Part shown: positions 8,474 through 16,533 of the stretch, piece by piece | Layout of the letters: each line of letters opens with the position of its first letter | Position numbering within the stretch: the first letter of the stretch is position 1 | Assembly: GCF_039528175.1 (NCBI RefSeq) | Contig: NZ_BAAALH010000002.1 | Span: 372,001-436,000, forward strand | Origin: Citricoccus alkalitolerans | GTDB taxonomy: Bacteria; Actinomycetota; Actinomycetes; Actinomycetales; Micrococcaceae | Direction: 5' to 3' | Length of the DNA stretch: 64,000 nucleotides | Position numbers and translations under genes: made by a program | Notes under the pieces: generated by a model | Database searches by the model: none | What the model was told of the DNA's origin: nothing | The model's input: only the letters and a program-made list of their open reading frames with translations

Positions 8474-9612
8474 CGAGGCCTCCTGTTCTGGGGAAAGTCA
8501 CTGCGTCGAATCCGGGCATGGACGCCCTTGACCACGTCCACCACCTGGGACACGTTGAAGTCTGTGGCCGCCGAGAGATAGGCATAGGCGAGATGTGGCT
8601 CCATGCCGTAGCGAGCCTGGAGGAGGGTGATGGCCGAGCGGACGCAGTCACGGACGGCTGCGTCCAGGTCCTCATCGAGCCCCGTGGGGACGAGGAATTC
8701 GGTGGTTTCGGCGATCGGGTTCACCAACGCCCCGAACTGTTCCACCGCTTCTCCTTGGGCGACCACGTCGAAGCGGACCGTGACCCGCAGTGATGCCTCC
8801 ATGGCGGTCAGTGCGACCTCGCCGTCCCCCTGGGCGAAGTGCGGGTCGCCCAGGTAGGCCAGGGCGCCAGAAACCTGGACCGGCAGATGGAGTGTGGACC
8901 CAGCCGTGAGCAGGTTGATATCCAGGTTTCCCCCATGCCGCCCCGGAGGCACCGAGTGGGGACGGACGCCTCCCCGCACCGCCACACCCATCGTGCCCAG
9001 GAACGGGTGCAGTGGAAACCGGGCCTGCTGGGCGGTGTGCGAACCAAGTGGAATGGCGCCGAATGCCCTGCCCGTCTCATCGGCCACAGCCTCGGCGAAG
9101 ACCGAGACGGATTCCTGGCCCAGGGGGTACTCCCCGGCGAGGGCACCACGTCCGTGCCGGCTGGAGATGACGCCGTAGGGAACCCGGGGAAGGGTCTCCA
9201 GCACGGTGATGGACAACAGGTCCCCGGGTTCGGCACCGCGAACGCGGATCGGACCAGTGACCACGTGGGGCCCGTCCACAGCGGGGTCACGGGATCTGTC
9301 CGCGCCGGCCAGGGCGACGCCGTCCGTGAGCACGAGGTCGGGGTCGACACCGTGACGGGCGAAGAACCGCACTGGGTCACGGCCCTGGTCCTCCAGGACT
9401 CCCTCATGGCTGATCGTGTCCACCGTCACCTCCGTACCTGGATCCACGGTCAACACCGGCTGGTCGAACTCGCAGGGCAGCCGTCCCCAGAGGACGTTGC
9501 CGGCCGTGGCGGGCAGGTACTCCCGCGCCGTGATCGGCCCGGAGCCGGGCTGGAGCGCCCGTGCGGGGATCGCCACCCTGTCCGGACTGGCAGAGGTGTG
9601 CATGAGGGTCAT
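8470..9612 (-). CDS. Acetamidase/formamidase family protein
   Basis: 380 aa. The start at 9612 is chosen because GGAAGGA lies 6 nt upstream and the ATG overlaps the stop of the upstream gene as ATGA. The protein shows the FmdA/AmdA core: HPFLGTMGVA, GGNLDINLLTAGSTLHLPV and HFAQGDGEVALTAME, with the metal-binding His and Asp residues of the family. These enzymes hydrolyse formamide, acetamide or longer primary amides to ammonia and the acid in the cytosol. Sitting between an ABC transporter and a second amidase, it probably makes the first cut on an imported amide. Confidence 0.88.
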   Translation of the reverse strand: MTLMHTSASPDRVAIPARALQPGSGPITAREYLPATAGNVLWGRLPCEFDQPVLTVDPGTEVTVDTISHEGVLEDQGRDPVRFFARHGVDPDLVLTDGVALAGADRSRDPAVDGPHVVTGPIRVRGAEPGDLLSITVLETLPRVPYGVISSRHGRGALAGEYPLGQESVSVFAEAVADETGRAFGAIPLGSHTAQQARFPLHPFLGTMGVAVRGGVRPHSVPPGRHGGNLDINLLTAGSTLHLPVQVSGALAYLGDPHFAQGDGEVALTAMEASLRVTVRFDVVAQGEAVEQFGALVNPIAETTEFLVPTGLDEDLDAAVRDCVRSAITLLQARYGMEPHLAYAYLSAATDFNVSQVVDVVKGVHARIRRSDFPQNRRPR

Positions 9613-10421
9613 CGGATTCCTTCCGGGACGGGCAGGGCGAGGGTTTCCGCAGTCTGGGCGGCCTCCCCCTCGGGGAACTCGGCGGACGCCGTGGAGGCAC
9701 CGGCTTCGGTCATCGACGCAGGGCCGTCCCCCGGCCGCGGAATCAGGCGGAGGGCGGCGACCCATACCACGGTGATGGTCACCACGAGGGACAGGCCGAT
9801 CCCGGCGGCGAGGTGCAGGATGGTCAGCCCGGCACCGACGAGGGCCCCGAGTCCGATCATCCCGATGGCGGTCACCCGCCGGAACCACAGCTGACCGTCC
9901 TGCCGACCCAGCCGGGAATCGGCGGCCAGCCCCGTCAGGGTGGACGTCACCACCACCGTGGACAGGTCCTTGACCCCGACGTGCCGGGCCGCGGCGGCCT
10001 GGAGGCCCATCGCCATCGCCAGGACGCCGGTGATGGCGGTGACCAGTTCGATCCCCGGCTCCCGAACCGCCAGCAGGCTCCCGGCACAGGCCGTCAGGAG
10101 GACCGCTGTGGTTCCGAGAATCCAGCAGACCGGCGCGCTCCATCCCCTGGCGGCCCGGCGGAGCACTCGCCCTCCGGCCACCGCCCCCAGGACGAAGCCC
10201 GCCAGGGCAACCCCGAGGCCCAGTGTGGGCTGGGCGGTCTGTGACACCAGGGAAATGCCGATCAGCACCACGTTGCCGGTCATGTTGCCCGTGAAGACCC
10301 CGTCGAGCCCGATGATCCCGACGGCATCCACGATGCCCGTGGAGAAGGTGAGGGCTAGCAACAGCCCCAATCCCAGCCGCCCGTCCGCCGGTGGCGTGAT
10401 CGTTCGTGCGGCCGGGTTCAT
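9609..10421 (-). CDS. YoaK/DUF1275 family membrane protein
   Basis: 270 aa with about six membrane segments. The family-defining first loop is clear: TGIVDAVGIIGLDGVFTGNMTGNVVLIG (residues 28 to about 55), and the second half carries AAARHVGVKDLSTVVVTSTLTGLAADSR. It overlaps the ATPase gene upstream and the formamidase gene downstream by 4 nt each, so it is translated with the amide operon. Function of DUF1275 proteins is not established; a small-molecule channel or exporter is a guess from context. The last 40 residues are a polar tail. Confidence 0.85.
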   Translation of the reverse strand: MNPAARTITPPADGRLGLGLLLALTFSTGIVDAVGIIGLDGVFTGNMTGNVVLIGISLVSQTAQPTLGLGVALAGFVLGAVAGGRVLRRAARGWSAPVCWILGTTAVLLTACAGSLLAVREPGIELVTAITGVLAMAMGLQAAAARHVGVKDLSTVVVTSTLTGLAADSRLGRQDGQLWFRRVTAIGMIGLGALVGAGLTILHLAAGIGLSLVVTITVVWVAALRLIPRPGDGPASMTEAGASTASAEFPEGEAAQTAETLALPVPEGIR

Positions 10422-11263
10422 GCCACGGTCGTCTCGTGCACCAAGGCGGAGATGTCCCGCTCCAGCTGGTTGAATGCGGCTCCGGTGACGTCCCGTTCCG
10501 GACCGAGCCGGATCGGGACGATGTCCCGGATGTGACCCGGACTGCCATGAGCGAGACCACCGGCCATGACGACCACCCGGTCGGCAAGGTAGACCGCCTC
10601 CTGGATGCTGTGGGTGATGAACAGGATCGTGGTTCCCACTCGCTGGCGGATCCCGACGAGCTCGTTCTGCAGCTGCTCGCGAGTCAGGGCGTCCAGGGCG
10701 CCGAAGGGTTCATCCATGAGGAGCACCCGGGGCCGATTCGCCAGGACGCGAGCGATGGCCACACGTTGCTGCATGCCTCCGGAGAGCTGATGCGGGTAGG
10801 AGGAGCCCATCCGGCCCAGGCCCACCAGGTCAAGGTATTCCGCCGTCCGCTGGCGGATCTCCGTTCTGGGCAGGCGCCGCTGCTTGAGGCCGAAGGCCAC
10901 GTTCTCGGCCACGGTGAGCCACGGGAACAGCCCATAGTCCTGGAAGACCACGGCATGCTCCGGACTGGGCGCGGTGACGGGCACCTCGTCCACGTGAATG
11001 GATCCCTCGGTGATGTCCTCGAATCCGGCGACCATCCGCAGTACTGTGCTCTTGCCACAGCCACTGGCACCCACGATGGCGATCAGTTCGCCGGGCGCGA
11101 CCTTCAGATCCACCCCGCGCATGGCGTAGCGCTGGTGGTCGTAGCTCTTGCCGAGGTCACTGATCTCGATGGCTCCACGCCAAGCCCCTCCCTCGGATGC
11201 AGGTTCCGGCGAGGGCCCGCCGGACGCCGCGGTGCTGGACTGAACAGTCAGGGTGGTCGTCAT
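10418..11263 (-). CDS. ABC transporter ATP-binding protein (SsuB/TauB type)
   Basis: 281 aa ATPase with Walker A GASGCGKST near 65, signature LSGGMQQRVAIARVLA near 165 and Walker B VLLMDEPFGALD near 186. The Q-loop segment VVFQDYGLFPWLTVAENVAFGLK is typical of the nitrate/sulfonate/taurine importer group. It acts with the permease at 11265 and the lipoprotein at 12256. The stop of the permease lies 1 nt before this ATG, so the subunits are translationally coupled. The cargo is probably an amide or related nitrogen compound, judged from the downstream hydrolases. Confidence 0.92.
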   Translation of the reverse strand: MTTTLTVQSSTAASGGPSPEPASEGGAWRGAIEISDLGKSYDHQRYAMRGVDLKVAPGELIAIVGASGCGKSTVLRMVAGFEDITEGSIHVDEVPVTAPSPEHAVVFQDYGLFPWLTVAENVAFGLKQRRLPRTEIRQRTAEYLDLVGLGRMGSSYPHQLSGGMQQRVAIARVLANRPRVLLMDEPFGALDALTREQLQNELVGIRQRVGTTILFITHSIQEAVYLADRVVVMAGGLAHGSPGHIRDIVPIRLGPERDVTGAAFNQLERDISALVHETTVA

Positions 11264-11264
11264 C

Positions 11265-12197
11265 TCAGGAACCTGCCTTGGTGTCTTGGAGGATGGGACG
11301 GCCCCGGAACACTGCCTTCACGGCGAGGACCAGGGCCCGGTCGGTGAGGAAGCCGAGCAGGCCGATGATGACCATGCCGGCGACGATGAGGTCTGTCTTG
11401 GCCACCACACGGGCTTCCGAGATCATGGCTCCCAGGCCCACGGTGATTCCGGTCATCTCGCCGACCACCAGCAGTGCCCACGCCAGGCCCATGGCCACCC
11501 TCAGGCCGGAGACGATCCCCGGCATGGCGGCCGGCAGCACGACCTTGTAGAGGCGCTGCCATGACGGAGTGCCGAGCATGGCAGCGGCCTCGTTCAACCG
11601 TTCGGGCACCTGCATGACGGCCGTGACGGTGTTCATCAGGATGGGGAAGAAGGCGGCGAGGAAGACCAGGAAGATCGCCGAGCGGTCTCCGATCCCGATC
11701 ATCAGCAGCGTCAGCGGCGCCCAGGCCGTCACGGGGATGGGCCTCACCACATTGATGGTCGGCTCCAGGAGCGCGGTCAGGAGACGGGACCGTCCCATGA
11801 GCAGGCCGAGGGGAATGGCGACGGCGGCCGCCAGGGCGAATCCGGAGACCGCCCGCACCAGGCTGGCCCAGGCGTTGGCCCAGAGTTGCCCGGAGAAGGG
11901 GTCGTTGATGATCCCGCCCACGGCGAGATCCCCCAGGCGCACGGCGACATCGGCTGGTCGGGGCAGCTGCTCGAGTCGGATATCGAACGGCAGGACCCAT
12001 CCTGCCTCGACGCCCAGGGTCCAAAGCCCCAGGACGACTAGGGGCACGGGCCATGCGAGCAGCAGACCGGGACGCCGCCTGGCGCGCCTCGCTCCGGGCC
12101 GCCGTCCGGGCAGGCTGCTGACCTGCGCGCCGAGTTCGGCCGGCGGGGCCGGGTCCTGAGTGCCGGGTCTGGGCGTGGTGGCCACGTCTGTCGTCAT
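11265..12197 (-). CDS. ABC transporter permease (SsuC/TauC type)
   Basis: 310 aa. A cytoplasmic N-terminal stretch of about 45 residues (rich in Pro and Arg) is followed by about six membrane helices. The permease coupling loop is present as RLNEAAAMLGTPSWQRLYKVVLPAAMPGIVSGLRVAMGLAW, near 195-235, the EAA motif of BPD-type permeases of the taurine/sulfonate/nitrate class. It is encoded between its ATPase and its binding lipoprotein. Confidence 0.92.
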   Translation of the reverse strand: MTTDVATTPRPGTQDPAPPAELGAQVSSLPGRRPGARRARRRPGLLLAWPVPLVVLGLWTLGVEAGWVLPFDIRLEQLPRPADVAVRLGDLAVGGIINDPFSGQLWANAWASLVRAVSGFALAAAVAIPLGLLMGRSRLLTALLEPTINVVRPIPVTAWAPLTLLMIGIGDRSAIFLVFLAAFFPILMNTVTAVMQVPERLNEAAAMLGTPSWQRLYKVVLPAAMPGIVSGLRVAMGLAWALLVVGEMTGITVGLGAMISEARVVAKTDLIVAGMVIIGLLGFLTDRALVLAVKAVFRGRPILQDTKAGS

Positions 12198-12255
12198 GTC
12201 TGTTCTCCCTAGGGGTCGGTCGAGAGCTGTTGCTGGCCAGGTGTGCCGGTGCCGG

Positions 12256-13224
12256 CTACTCGCCGGAGACGAACTCCGTGGTCAGCACGTCATCGATGGC
12301 CGGGGCCTCGTCGATGGCCCCCAAGGAGACCATCTGCTCCCCGAGAGCCTCGACCTGGCTGACGTAGTCGGTGCTGAGGTCAGAGCGCAGCCAGATGTTC
12401 TGTGCGGCCTGCTCGAGGACGGCCTGGTCGAAGGAGAACTGCTCCTGCACGCCCGCGATCCAGGCGTCCTCGTCCTCCCGGAGCGCCTCGGTGGCCTGCT
12501 CATGGATGTCCACCACCGTCTGCACTAGCTCCGGGTCCTCTTCCGCCAGGGAGCCGGCCACGGCCAAGCCGATGTTGACCTTCCCGATCTCGGTCTCGTA
12601 GATGGACGCGACCCGGGCGGAACCGTCCAGCAGAGAGATCGAGGCATTCACCTCGGCTCCGGCGTAGGCATCGATATCGCCGCGGGCGAGGGCGTCGGAC
12701 ATGTCCGCGTAGCCCAGTGAGACCAGTTCGACCTCGGAGTCGGGATCGATCCCGGCCGCCTCCAGTGTCAGCCGCAAGGCGATCTCCTGCGAGGACCCGG
12801 GGACGTGGGCGATCCTCGCCCCCCTCAGGTCCTCCACCGAGGCCATCCCGGCAGCGCCGATCAGTCCGCTGCCGCCATCGGCACCGCTGGCCACCAGTTT
12901 GACGTCCTGCCCCTGGGAGACCCCCGAAATCACGGTGGGGACACCCATGAGGGCGAAATCGACGTCCCCCGTGGCCAGGGCATTGAGTTCGTCCGTGGAG
13001 TTGGCCATGGGCACCACCTCGAAGGTGATGCCCTCCGCGTCTCCGAATTGCTCATAGAGATATGCGGCGTAGAGGTGCGGCTGGCGTTGCGTGGCCACGG
13101 TGACCACGGTGGAGCCGTCCTCTGCGGCAGCGGCGTCTGAGGTCGGCTCGCCAGTGCATGCGGTCAGGGTCAGGGCCGCGATCGCGGTGATTCCGGTGGC
13201 GGCGAGGAGGCGGTGATGGAGCAC
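12256..13224 (-). CDS. ABC transporter substrate-binding lipoprotein (NMT1/SsuA-like)
   Basis: 322 aa with lipobox LTLTA-C (Cys23). The mature part is a periplasmic-binding-fold protein of the SsuA/TauA/ThiY group: VATQRQPHLYAAYLYEQ near 43, NALATGDVDFALMGVPTVISG near 84 and VPGSSQEIALRLTLEAAGI near 142. It captures the substrate on the outer face and hands it to the permease 58 nt downstream. Downstream amidases suggest an amide, ureide or related ligand. The sequence cannot tell the ligand. Confidence 0.88.
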   Translation of the reverse strand: MLHHRLLAATGITAIAALTLTACTGEPTSDAAAAEDGSTVVTVATQRQPHLYAAYLYEQFGDAEGITFEVVPMANSTDELNALATGDVDFALMGVPTVISGVSQGQDVKLVASGADGGSGLIGAAGMASVEDLRGARIAHVPGSSQEIALRLTLEAAGIDPDSEVELVSLGYADMSDALARGDIDAYAGAEVNASISLLDGSARVASIYETEIGKVNIGLAVAGSLAEEDPELVQTVVDIHEQATEALREDEDAWIAGVQEQFSFDQAVLEQAAQNIWLRSDLSTDYVSQVEALGEQMVSLGAIDEAPAIDDVLTTEFVSGE

Positions 13225-13260
13225 GGTGGTTGTCCTATCTGAGGGGGTGGAGGGGAATTG

Positions 13261-14034
13261 TCAGCGGACCGGAGGCAGCCGGCCGGCGCCCGCGGACTGG
13301 TAGTCGCGGGCGAGTTGGAAGGCGGCGAACGTCTCGGCGGCTCGCTTCACGGCGGCCTGGCGAGACTGTTCGATGTGGGCGCGCAGTTCCTGCATGGCCC
13401 CGGCATGGTCCCCGTCCAGCACGGAGTCCAGGATGCGGAGGTGCTGCTGTGCGGCCTCGTCCGTGCGTTCTGCGGTGAGGTAGCCGAAGACGCGGATGCC
13501 GCGGATCCTGTCGCAGACCGTCTGCAGTGACTCGGCCAGGACGGGTTCTCCCGCGTTGCGCAACAACGTCAGGTGGAATCTCTCGTCGAGCGCGGCCAGC
13601 CGGACGGCATCGGGATGGTGACCGGCCCGCAATGCGGACCATTCTTCGCGCAGGGGCAGCAGTTCAGTGGTGTCCCGGTCACCCGTCAGTCCCTCGATGC
13701 TGCGAGAAAGTCCGCGCATCTCCAGGGTCATGCGTAGTTCGTAGAGCCCTTCAACGGTCCTGAGGTCCGGCATGGAGAGGGACAGACCGTCACTCCGCCG
13801 CTCGAGGACCTGCTCGGCCGTCAGTCGGGTCACGGCCTCACGGACGGGTGTCCTGGAGACACCGAAGCGTTGGCTCAGACCGTTCTCCGTCAGCTTCTCC
13901 CACGGGGCGATCAGGCCGGACCGGATGTCCTCCCGGAGGTGAAGGTAGACGGAGGAACCCGAGGTCACCCCGCGAAACGGGGCATCCACCGGTGTATACA
14001 CGCTGCCATCCATGGTCGTATCCATGCGATCCAC
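13261..14034 (-). CDS. GntR-family regulator (FCD domain)
   Basis: 257 aa. The winged helix-turn-helix lies at about residues 28-90 (YLHLREDIRSGL...LSQRFGVSRTPVREAVTRL), followed by an FCD ligand-binding domain (ELRMTLEMRGLSRSIEGL; LDERFHLTLLRNAGEPVL; HLRILDSVLDGDHAGAM). It is the first gene of the amide operon, 36 nt before the binding lipoprotein, and likely represses it until the amide or a product binds. A palindrome GTGTATACAC lies inside the first codons at 13992-14001 and could be its own operator. A second ATG at 14025 is an alternative start. Confidence 0.9.
   Translation of the reverse strand: MDRMDTTMDGSVYTPVDAPFRGVTSGSSVYLHLREDIRSGLIAPWEKLTENGLSQRFGVSRTPVREAVTRLTAEQVLERRSDGLSLSMPDLRTVEGLYELRMTLEMRGLSRSIEGLTGDRDTTELLPLREEWSALRAGHHPDAVRLAALDERFHLTLLRNAGEPVLAESLQTVCDRIRGIRVFGYLTAERTDEAAQQHLRILDSVLDGDHAGAMQELRAHIEQSRQAAVKRAAETFAAFQLARDYQSAGAGRLPPVR
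13992..14001. promoter_or_regulatory. Palindrome GTGTATACAC, possible GntR operator
   Basis: A perfect 10-bp palindrome containing GTATAC, the core of many FadR/GntR-type operators, lies about 35 nt inside the gntR reading frame. It may be coincidental coding sequence (it encodes Val-Tyr-Thr), but the match to the expected site type and its closeness to the start make autoregulation plausible. Confidence 0.35.
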
Positions 14035-14234
14035 CCTAGAAATCCCAGGTTTCGCAGAATCGAGGCAGTCGTTTCGTCGCCGTGTCGGTTTCGTCAGCGG
14101 TGTTGCCGTGCCGTGTCCGGAAGCTCACCTTCGCGCTGGGACCGGTGGGAGGCAGTGAGAACCGGCGACTGCCACGGCGGTCCGCACCACGGTCCGCCGG
14201 CCGTCGAGCACGCCAAAAACGCCGGCGCCCCACC

Positions 14235-14263
14235 NNNNNNNNNNNNNNNNNNNNNNNNNNNNN
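14235..14263. other. Assembly gap (29 N)
   Basis: A run of 29 undetermined bases. Directly beside it (14264-14289) is a perfect hairpin, so the gap may be a sequencing stop at secondary structure rather than a large missing segment. Its true length is unknown. Confidence 0.99.
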
Positions 14264-14289
14264 GGCGATCCCCAGCGGTGGGGATCGCC
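14264..14289 (-). terminator. Hairpin downstream of ligM
   Basis: GGCGATCCCC (14264-14273) pairs perfectly with GGGGATCGCC (14280-14289) around a 6-nt loop. It lies 35 nt beyond the ligM stop codon and probably terminates that transcript; the bases that would hold a T tract fall in the N gap. Confidence 0.7.
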
Positions 14290-14324
14290 CGCGAAGCGGT
14301 GTAGGGCCGTTCAGGCTAAGAGCA

Positions 14325-15752
14325 TCAGCCCTTGTAACCGGTGCGCCAGCCGCCCTGGTAGGACTCGCGGGCCACGGCGGAGAACGGAACCGGGGAGACC
14401 GTGGCGGAGACCTCGGTCTGGACGTGCGGCTCGACGGTGGTCTTCTTGGTGCCACCGTCCGGCTCGCCCCAGATGACCCTCAGCTCGGCGCCCTCGGGGA
14501 CGTCCGGGTTGATAGTGGCCAGGGAGAGGGCGCGCTTCTCATTGGCGGAGTAGCCGGTGAACATGGACACGCCGACCACGTTGCCGTCGGCGTCCACCAC
14601 GGCGTCGTAGTTCGAGGATCCGTAGTTGGCCAGCGGCAGGTCGAAGTACTTGAAGGGGGTGCCCTCCGTGTCGTACAGCGAGGACTGGATGCGCTTGATG
14701 TCCTCCGGATCCCAGGCCAGGGTGACCTTCTTGCGCTGGGCGGCCGGATCGATCTTCTCCAGGGCCTCGCGGCCGATGAAGTCGTGGTCGAACTTCACGA
14801 AGTTGCCGTAGCCCAGCTCCCACGGGTTGAGGTAGTAGTCCTCGATGTTGTCCGAGACGAAGGAACCGGCCACAGCGTTGTTGGCCTCGTACGAGTCGGC
14901 ACCCAGCCACTGGCGGTACTCGGCCATCATGCCGTCGCCGGTGTAGATGGCCGGCAGCGGGGAGGGGATCCAGCCCGACTCCAGGGTGTTCGAGGGGTAC
15001 GCACGCGAACCGACGGCGAGCATGCCGAACTCGGCACCGGCGGCCATGATGACGTCGCGGATGCGGTCGTAGTCGGCGTAGGGGCCCCAGATCTCCAGGC
15101 CCGGGGCGCCGGACATGCCGTGACGCAGGGTCCGGACCTGGGTGCCGTCGATGTTCATCCAGGACATGTTGAAGAAGCCCAGCTGCTCCAACGGGCCGCC
15201 ATGCAGCTTCTCGATGATCTCCCAGGCGCGCGGGCCCTGGATCTGGAAGCGGTAGTACTCGCGGTGCACCGGCTTGCCCATGGGGCGGGACGGCGAACGG
15301 CGGTCCTCGACGATCTCGAGGTTCTTGTAGTCACCGCGCTGCGCCTGGAAAAGCATCCAGTTGGTGACGGGGGCGCGGCCCACGTACACGTACTCCTCCT
15401 CTTCCTGGCGGAACAGGATGCCGTCACCGATCACGTGGCCGGCCGGCGTGGTGGGCACGTACTGCTTGGCCTTGTTCACGGGGAACTTGGCCACGGAGTT
15501 GATGGCGGTGTCCGAGATCAGCTTGATCGCGTCCGGGCCGCGCAGGATCAGGTTGTCCATGTGGTGCGACTGGTCGAACAGCACCGCGGACTCGCGCCAG
15601 GCGCGCTGCTCCGAGCGCCAGTTGGAGAACTCGGGGGCGACGACGGGGTAGATGTAGGCGCCGATCTGCGAGTTGCGCAGGTGGTCAACCACATTGCCGG
15701 ACGCGTCCAGCACGTCCTGCAGGGACTTGGTGTTTGCAACGGTTTCGGTCAT
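14325..15752 (-). CDS. Tetrahydrofolate-dependent aromatic O-demethylase (LigM/DesA-like, GcvT family)
   Basis: 475 aa. The start at 15752 is set by AGAAAGGA about 9 nt upstream; a longer frame starts at 15815. The protein is of the aminomethyltransferase (GcvT) fold, with the long form and features of vanillate/3-O-methylgallate demethylases such as LigM: LFDQSHHMDNLILRGPDAIKLISD near 55, QGPRAWEIIEKLHGG near 180 and the C-terminal barrel DPEDIKRIQSSL. LigM moves the methyl of a methoxy-aromatic acid to THF, giving a catechol and 5-methyl-THF. The promoter shares an operator with the MTHFR gene at 5044, which would recycle 5-methyl-THF. A DMSP-demethylase-like or glycine-betaine role is the alternative. 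Confidence 0.82.
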   Translation of the reverse strand: MTETVANTKSLQDVLDASGNVVDHLRNSQIGAYIYPVVAPEFSNWRSEQRAWRESAVLFDQSHHMDNLILRGPDAIKLISDTAINSVAKFPVNKAKQYVPTTPAGHVIGDGILFRQEEEEYVYVGRAPVTNWMLFQAQRGDYKNLEIVEDRRSPSRPMGKPVHREYYRFQIQGPRAWEIIEKLHGGPLEQLGFFNMSWMNIDGTQVRTLRHGMSGAPGLEIWGPYADYDRIRDVIMAAGAEFGMLAVGSRAYPSNTLESGWIPSPLPAIYTGDGMMAEYRQWLGADSYEANNAVAGSFVSDNIEDYYLNPWELGYGNFVKFDHDFIGREALEKIDPAAQRKKVTLAWDPEDIKRIQSSLYDTEGTPFKYFDLPLANYGSSNYDAVVDADGNVVGVSMFTGYSANEKRALSLATINPDVPEGAELRVIWGEPDGGTKKTTVEPHVQTEVSATVSPVPFSAVARESYQGGWRTGYKG

Positions 15753-15836
15753 CGAAACGGTCCTTTCTGGGTTTACTGCTGGGGCGACCGCGCGGACGGG
15801 GGTGATCCGCACCACACGAGGTTCACCTCACACAAT

Positions 15837-15856
15837 ATACCTATGATGATAGGTAT
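15837..15856. promoter_or_regulatory. Operator-like inverted repeat between ligM and the thioesterase gene (copy B)
   Basis: ATACCTAT-GATG-ATAGGTAT, perfect 8-bp arms with a 4-nt spacer, 84 nt before the ligM start and 87 nt before the divergent thioesterase start. It matches the element at 4882-4901 in 15 of 16 arm positions. Confidence 0.7.
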
Positions 15857-15943
15857 GTCGAGGCCCTCTTCGCGTTCTCCCTCCGCATCTTTCGCCCACC
15901 CCCGCTTCGGGCGCAACACCTGGGCCCGGGCTACGCTCGGACC

Positions 15944-16426
15944 ATGAGCGAAGAACCGACCGACCGCACCGCCGCCCTGCCCACGATCGGCCTGGACGGA
16001 CCTATCGATCCGGCCACGGACGGCGTCAGCTTCCACACGCGCAAGTGGGTCAAGCCCGAGGATCTCAACGCCAACGGCACCCTCTTCGGAGGCTCCCTCC
16101 TGCGCTGGATCGACGAGCAGGCCGCGATCTACGCCATCATCCAGCTCGGCAACCACCGCAGTGTGACCAAGCTGATCTCCGAGATCAACTTCGTCTCCTC
16201 CGCCGAGCAGGGGGACATGATCGAGATGGGCTTGAAGGCCACGCACTTCGGCCGCACCTCCCTGACCATGCGCGCCGAGGTCCGCAACATGATCACCCGC
16301 CAGGTCATCCTCACCATCGAGAAGATCGTCTTCGTCTCCCTCGGCCCGGACGGGAAGCCGGTACCGCACGGCTACACGGACATCACCTACCACCGGGACC
16401 GCCTTCCGGTACAGAACCGCAGTTGA
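15944..16426 (+). CDS. Acyl-CoA thioesterase (hotdog fold, YciA/BFIT-like)
   Basis: 160 aa single hotdog domain. KPEDLNANGTLFGGSLLRWIDEQAA (about residues 37-61) contains the N-x-x-GTLFGG and catalytic Asp/Glu region of YciA-type acyl-CoA hydrolases, which cleave acyl-CoA to acid and CoA in the cytosol. It is divergent from ligM across the shared operator and is followed 107 nt later by a MarR gene on the same strand. Whether it is part of aromatic metabolism or general CoA housekeeping is open. Confidence 0.88.
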   Translation: MSEEPTDRTAALPTIGLDGPIDPATDGVSFHTRKWVKPEDLNANGTLFGGSLLRWIDEQAAIYAIIQLGNHRSVTKLISEINFVSSAEQGDMIEMGLKATHFGRTSLTMRAEVRNMITRQVILTIEKIVFVSLGPDGKPVPHGYTDITYHRDRLPVQNRS

Positions 16427-16533
16427 TCCCGCACCACACCCCCGTGCCCGACGCCGGCCCTCGCCCTCCGGCGCCCCTCGCCGGGTCGACGGCGGAGAAT
16501 CACAAGCGACTTGATATCCTCGAAAAGGTGACT

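Noticed and set aside
8470..10587. 705-codon frame as one fused protein
   Set aside because: Only the part after ATG 9612 is formamidase; the upstream part is antisense-like noise overlapping the DUF1275 and ATPase genes, and a ribosome site plus ATGA overlap set the start at 9612.
14082..15947. Plus-strand open frame of 621 codons through the N gap
   Set aside because: It runs across undetermined bases and is the antisense of ligM; Val/Gly/His-rich shadow.
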